Assembly (NCBI RefSeq): GCF_034090345.1
Contig: NZ_JAXDSS010000072.1
Span: 1 to 59,451, forward strand
From: Peptoniphilus sp034090345
GTDB taxonomy: Bacteria; Bacillota; Clostridia; Tissierellales; Peptoniphilaceae
Direction: 5' to 3'
DNA length: 59,451 nt
Position 1 is the first letter of the stretch, and each line of letters opens with the position of its first letter. The translations under genes were made by a program, and so were the position numbers. Under the pieces are notes generated by a model. That model did not search any database, was not told where the DNA came from, and worked only from the letters and a program-made list of their open reading frames with translations. Of this stretch, positions 59,184 to 59,451 are shown piece after piece.

Positions 59184-59451
59184 TTAGTCAATAAGTTTAG
59201 AAACAACTCCTGATGCTACTGTTCTTCCACCTTCACGAATTGCGAATCTTAATCCTTCGTCCATTGCGATTGGTGTGATTAGTGTTACTGTGAATGTTGA
59301 GTTGTCTCCTGGCATTACCATTTCTACTCCGTCTGCTAGTTGGATGTCTCCTGTTACGTCTGTTGTTCTGAAGTAGAATTGTGGTCTGTATCCGTTAAAG
59401 AATGGTGTGTGTCTTCCACCTTCTTCTTTTGATAGTACGTATACTTCGGCT
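59184..59451 (-). CDS. tuf: Elongation factor Tu, C-terminal part (cut by window edge)
   Basis: The reverse strand reads from AEVYVLSKEEGGRHTPF through RPQFYFRTTDVTG and GDNSTFTVTLITPIAM to GGRTVASGVVSKLID and a TAA at 59186-59184. This is the third domain of EF-Tu, unmistakable by sequence. EF-Tu delivers aminoacyl-tRNA to the ribosome. The N-terminal GTPase domain lies beyond the window. Confidence 0.97.
   Translation of the reverse strand, partial: AEVYVLSKEEGGRHTPFFNGYRPQFYFRTTDVTGDIQLADGVEMVMPGDNSTFTVTLITPIAMDEGLRFAIREGGRTVASGVVSKLID

Noticed and set aside
1..59451. CRISPR array or toxin-antitoxin pair
   Set aside because: No regularly spaced repeats and no recognisable small toxin/antitoxin couple were found on reading the window.

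Overview
The window is AT-rich DNA from a low-GC Gram-positive anaerobe. Surface proteins carrying SLH triplets, a YSIRK-type signal peptide, a T-box leader on valS, a guanine-class riboswitch and a selenium-type molybdenum hydroxylase together suggest a Tissierellia-like Firmicute of the Peptoniphilus/Anaerococcus kind. The genus is an inference from gene content only. There is no rRNA, CRISPR array or intact transposon; the left edge cuts the 3' end of an IS630-like transposase and the right edge cuts tuf.

Layout. 1-6.9 kb holds housekeeping genes: T-box-controlled valS, coaE overlapping polA, and a tRNA-Leu(CAA). 7-8.8 kb holds a TetR-type regulator with a DUF2871-fusion membrane protein behind a promoter bearing two copies of an operator. 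9-19.9 kb is a surface-protein region: a broken SLH protease paralogue, a giant SLH-anchored subtilisin-like protease, and an SLH/InlB-repeat protein interrupted by one in-frame amber codon. 19.9-28.3 kb mixes trpS, mtaD, rpsD, small proteins, a YSIRK surface protein, a frameshifted ORF6N-domain gene and members of a dispersed GC-rich-ended repeat family. 28.5-40.1 kb is a block on the minus strand for a selenium-dependent molybdenum hydroxylase: xanthine dehydrogenase, YqeB, MocA and YqeC, preceded by molybdate ABC transport, a ModE-like regulator, Mog/MoaA/MoaC, a MoeA-like protein and XdhC.

40.2-49.8 kb is a nucleoside/purine region: DeoR-type regulator and class II aldolase on the minus strand; APC permease, 6-oxopurine nucleoside phosphorylase and an MtnA-like isomerase diverging on the plus strand; then guanine deaminase and an NCS2 permease behind a purine riboswitch. 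Read together, nucleosides would be phosphorolysed to base plus pentose-1-phosphate. Guanine would be deaminated to xanthine and passed to the Se-Mo dehydrogenase. The pentose-1-phosphate would be isomerised and split to DHAP plus an aldehyde without needing a kinase. The MtaD deaminase at 21.6 kb could feed 5'-modified adenosines into the same route.

49.9-52.5 kb carries a paired radical SAM / DUF4130 putative DNA-repair system with a C39-like peptidase. 52.7-57.6 kb is a TRAP transporter + DUF6282 hydrolase + LysR module bounded by two identical 65-bp copies of the 3' end and terminator of the downstream uracil-type permease gene, which looks like an inserted island. The window closes with that permease and the end of tuf.
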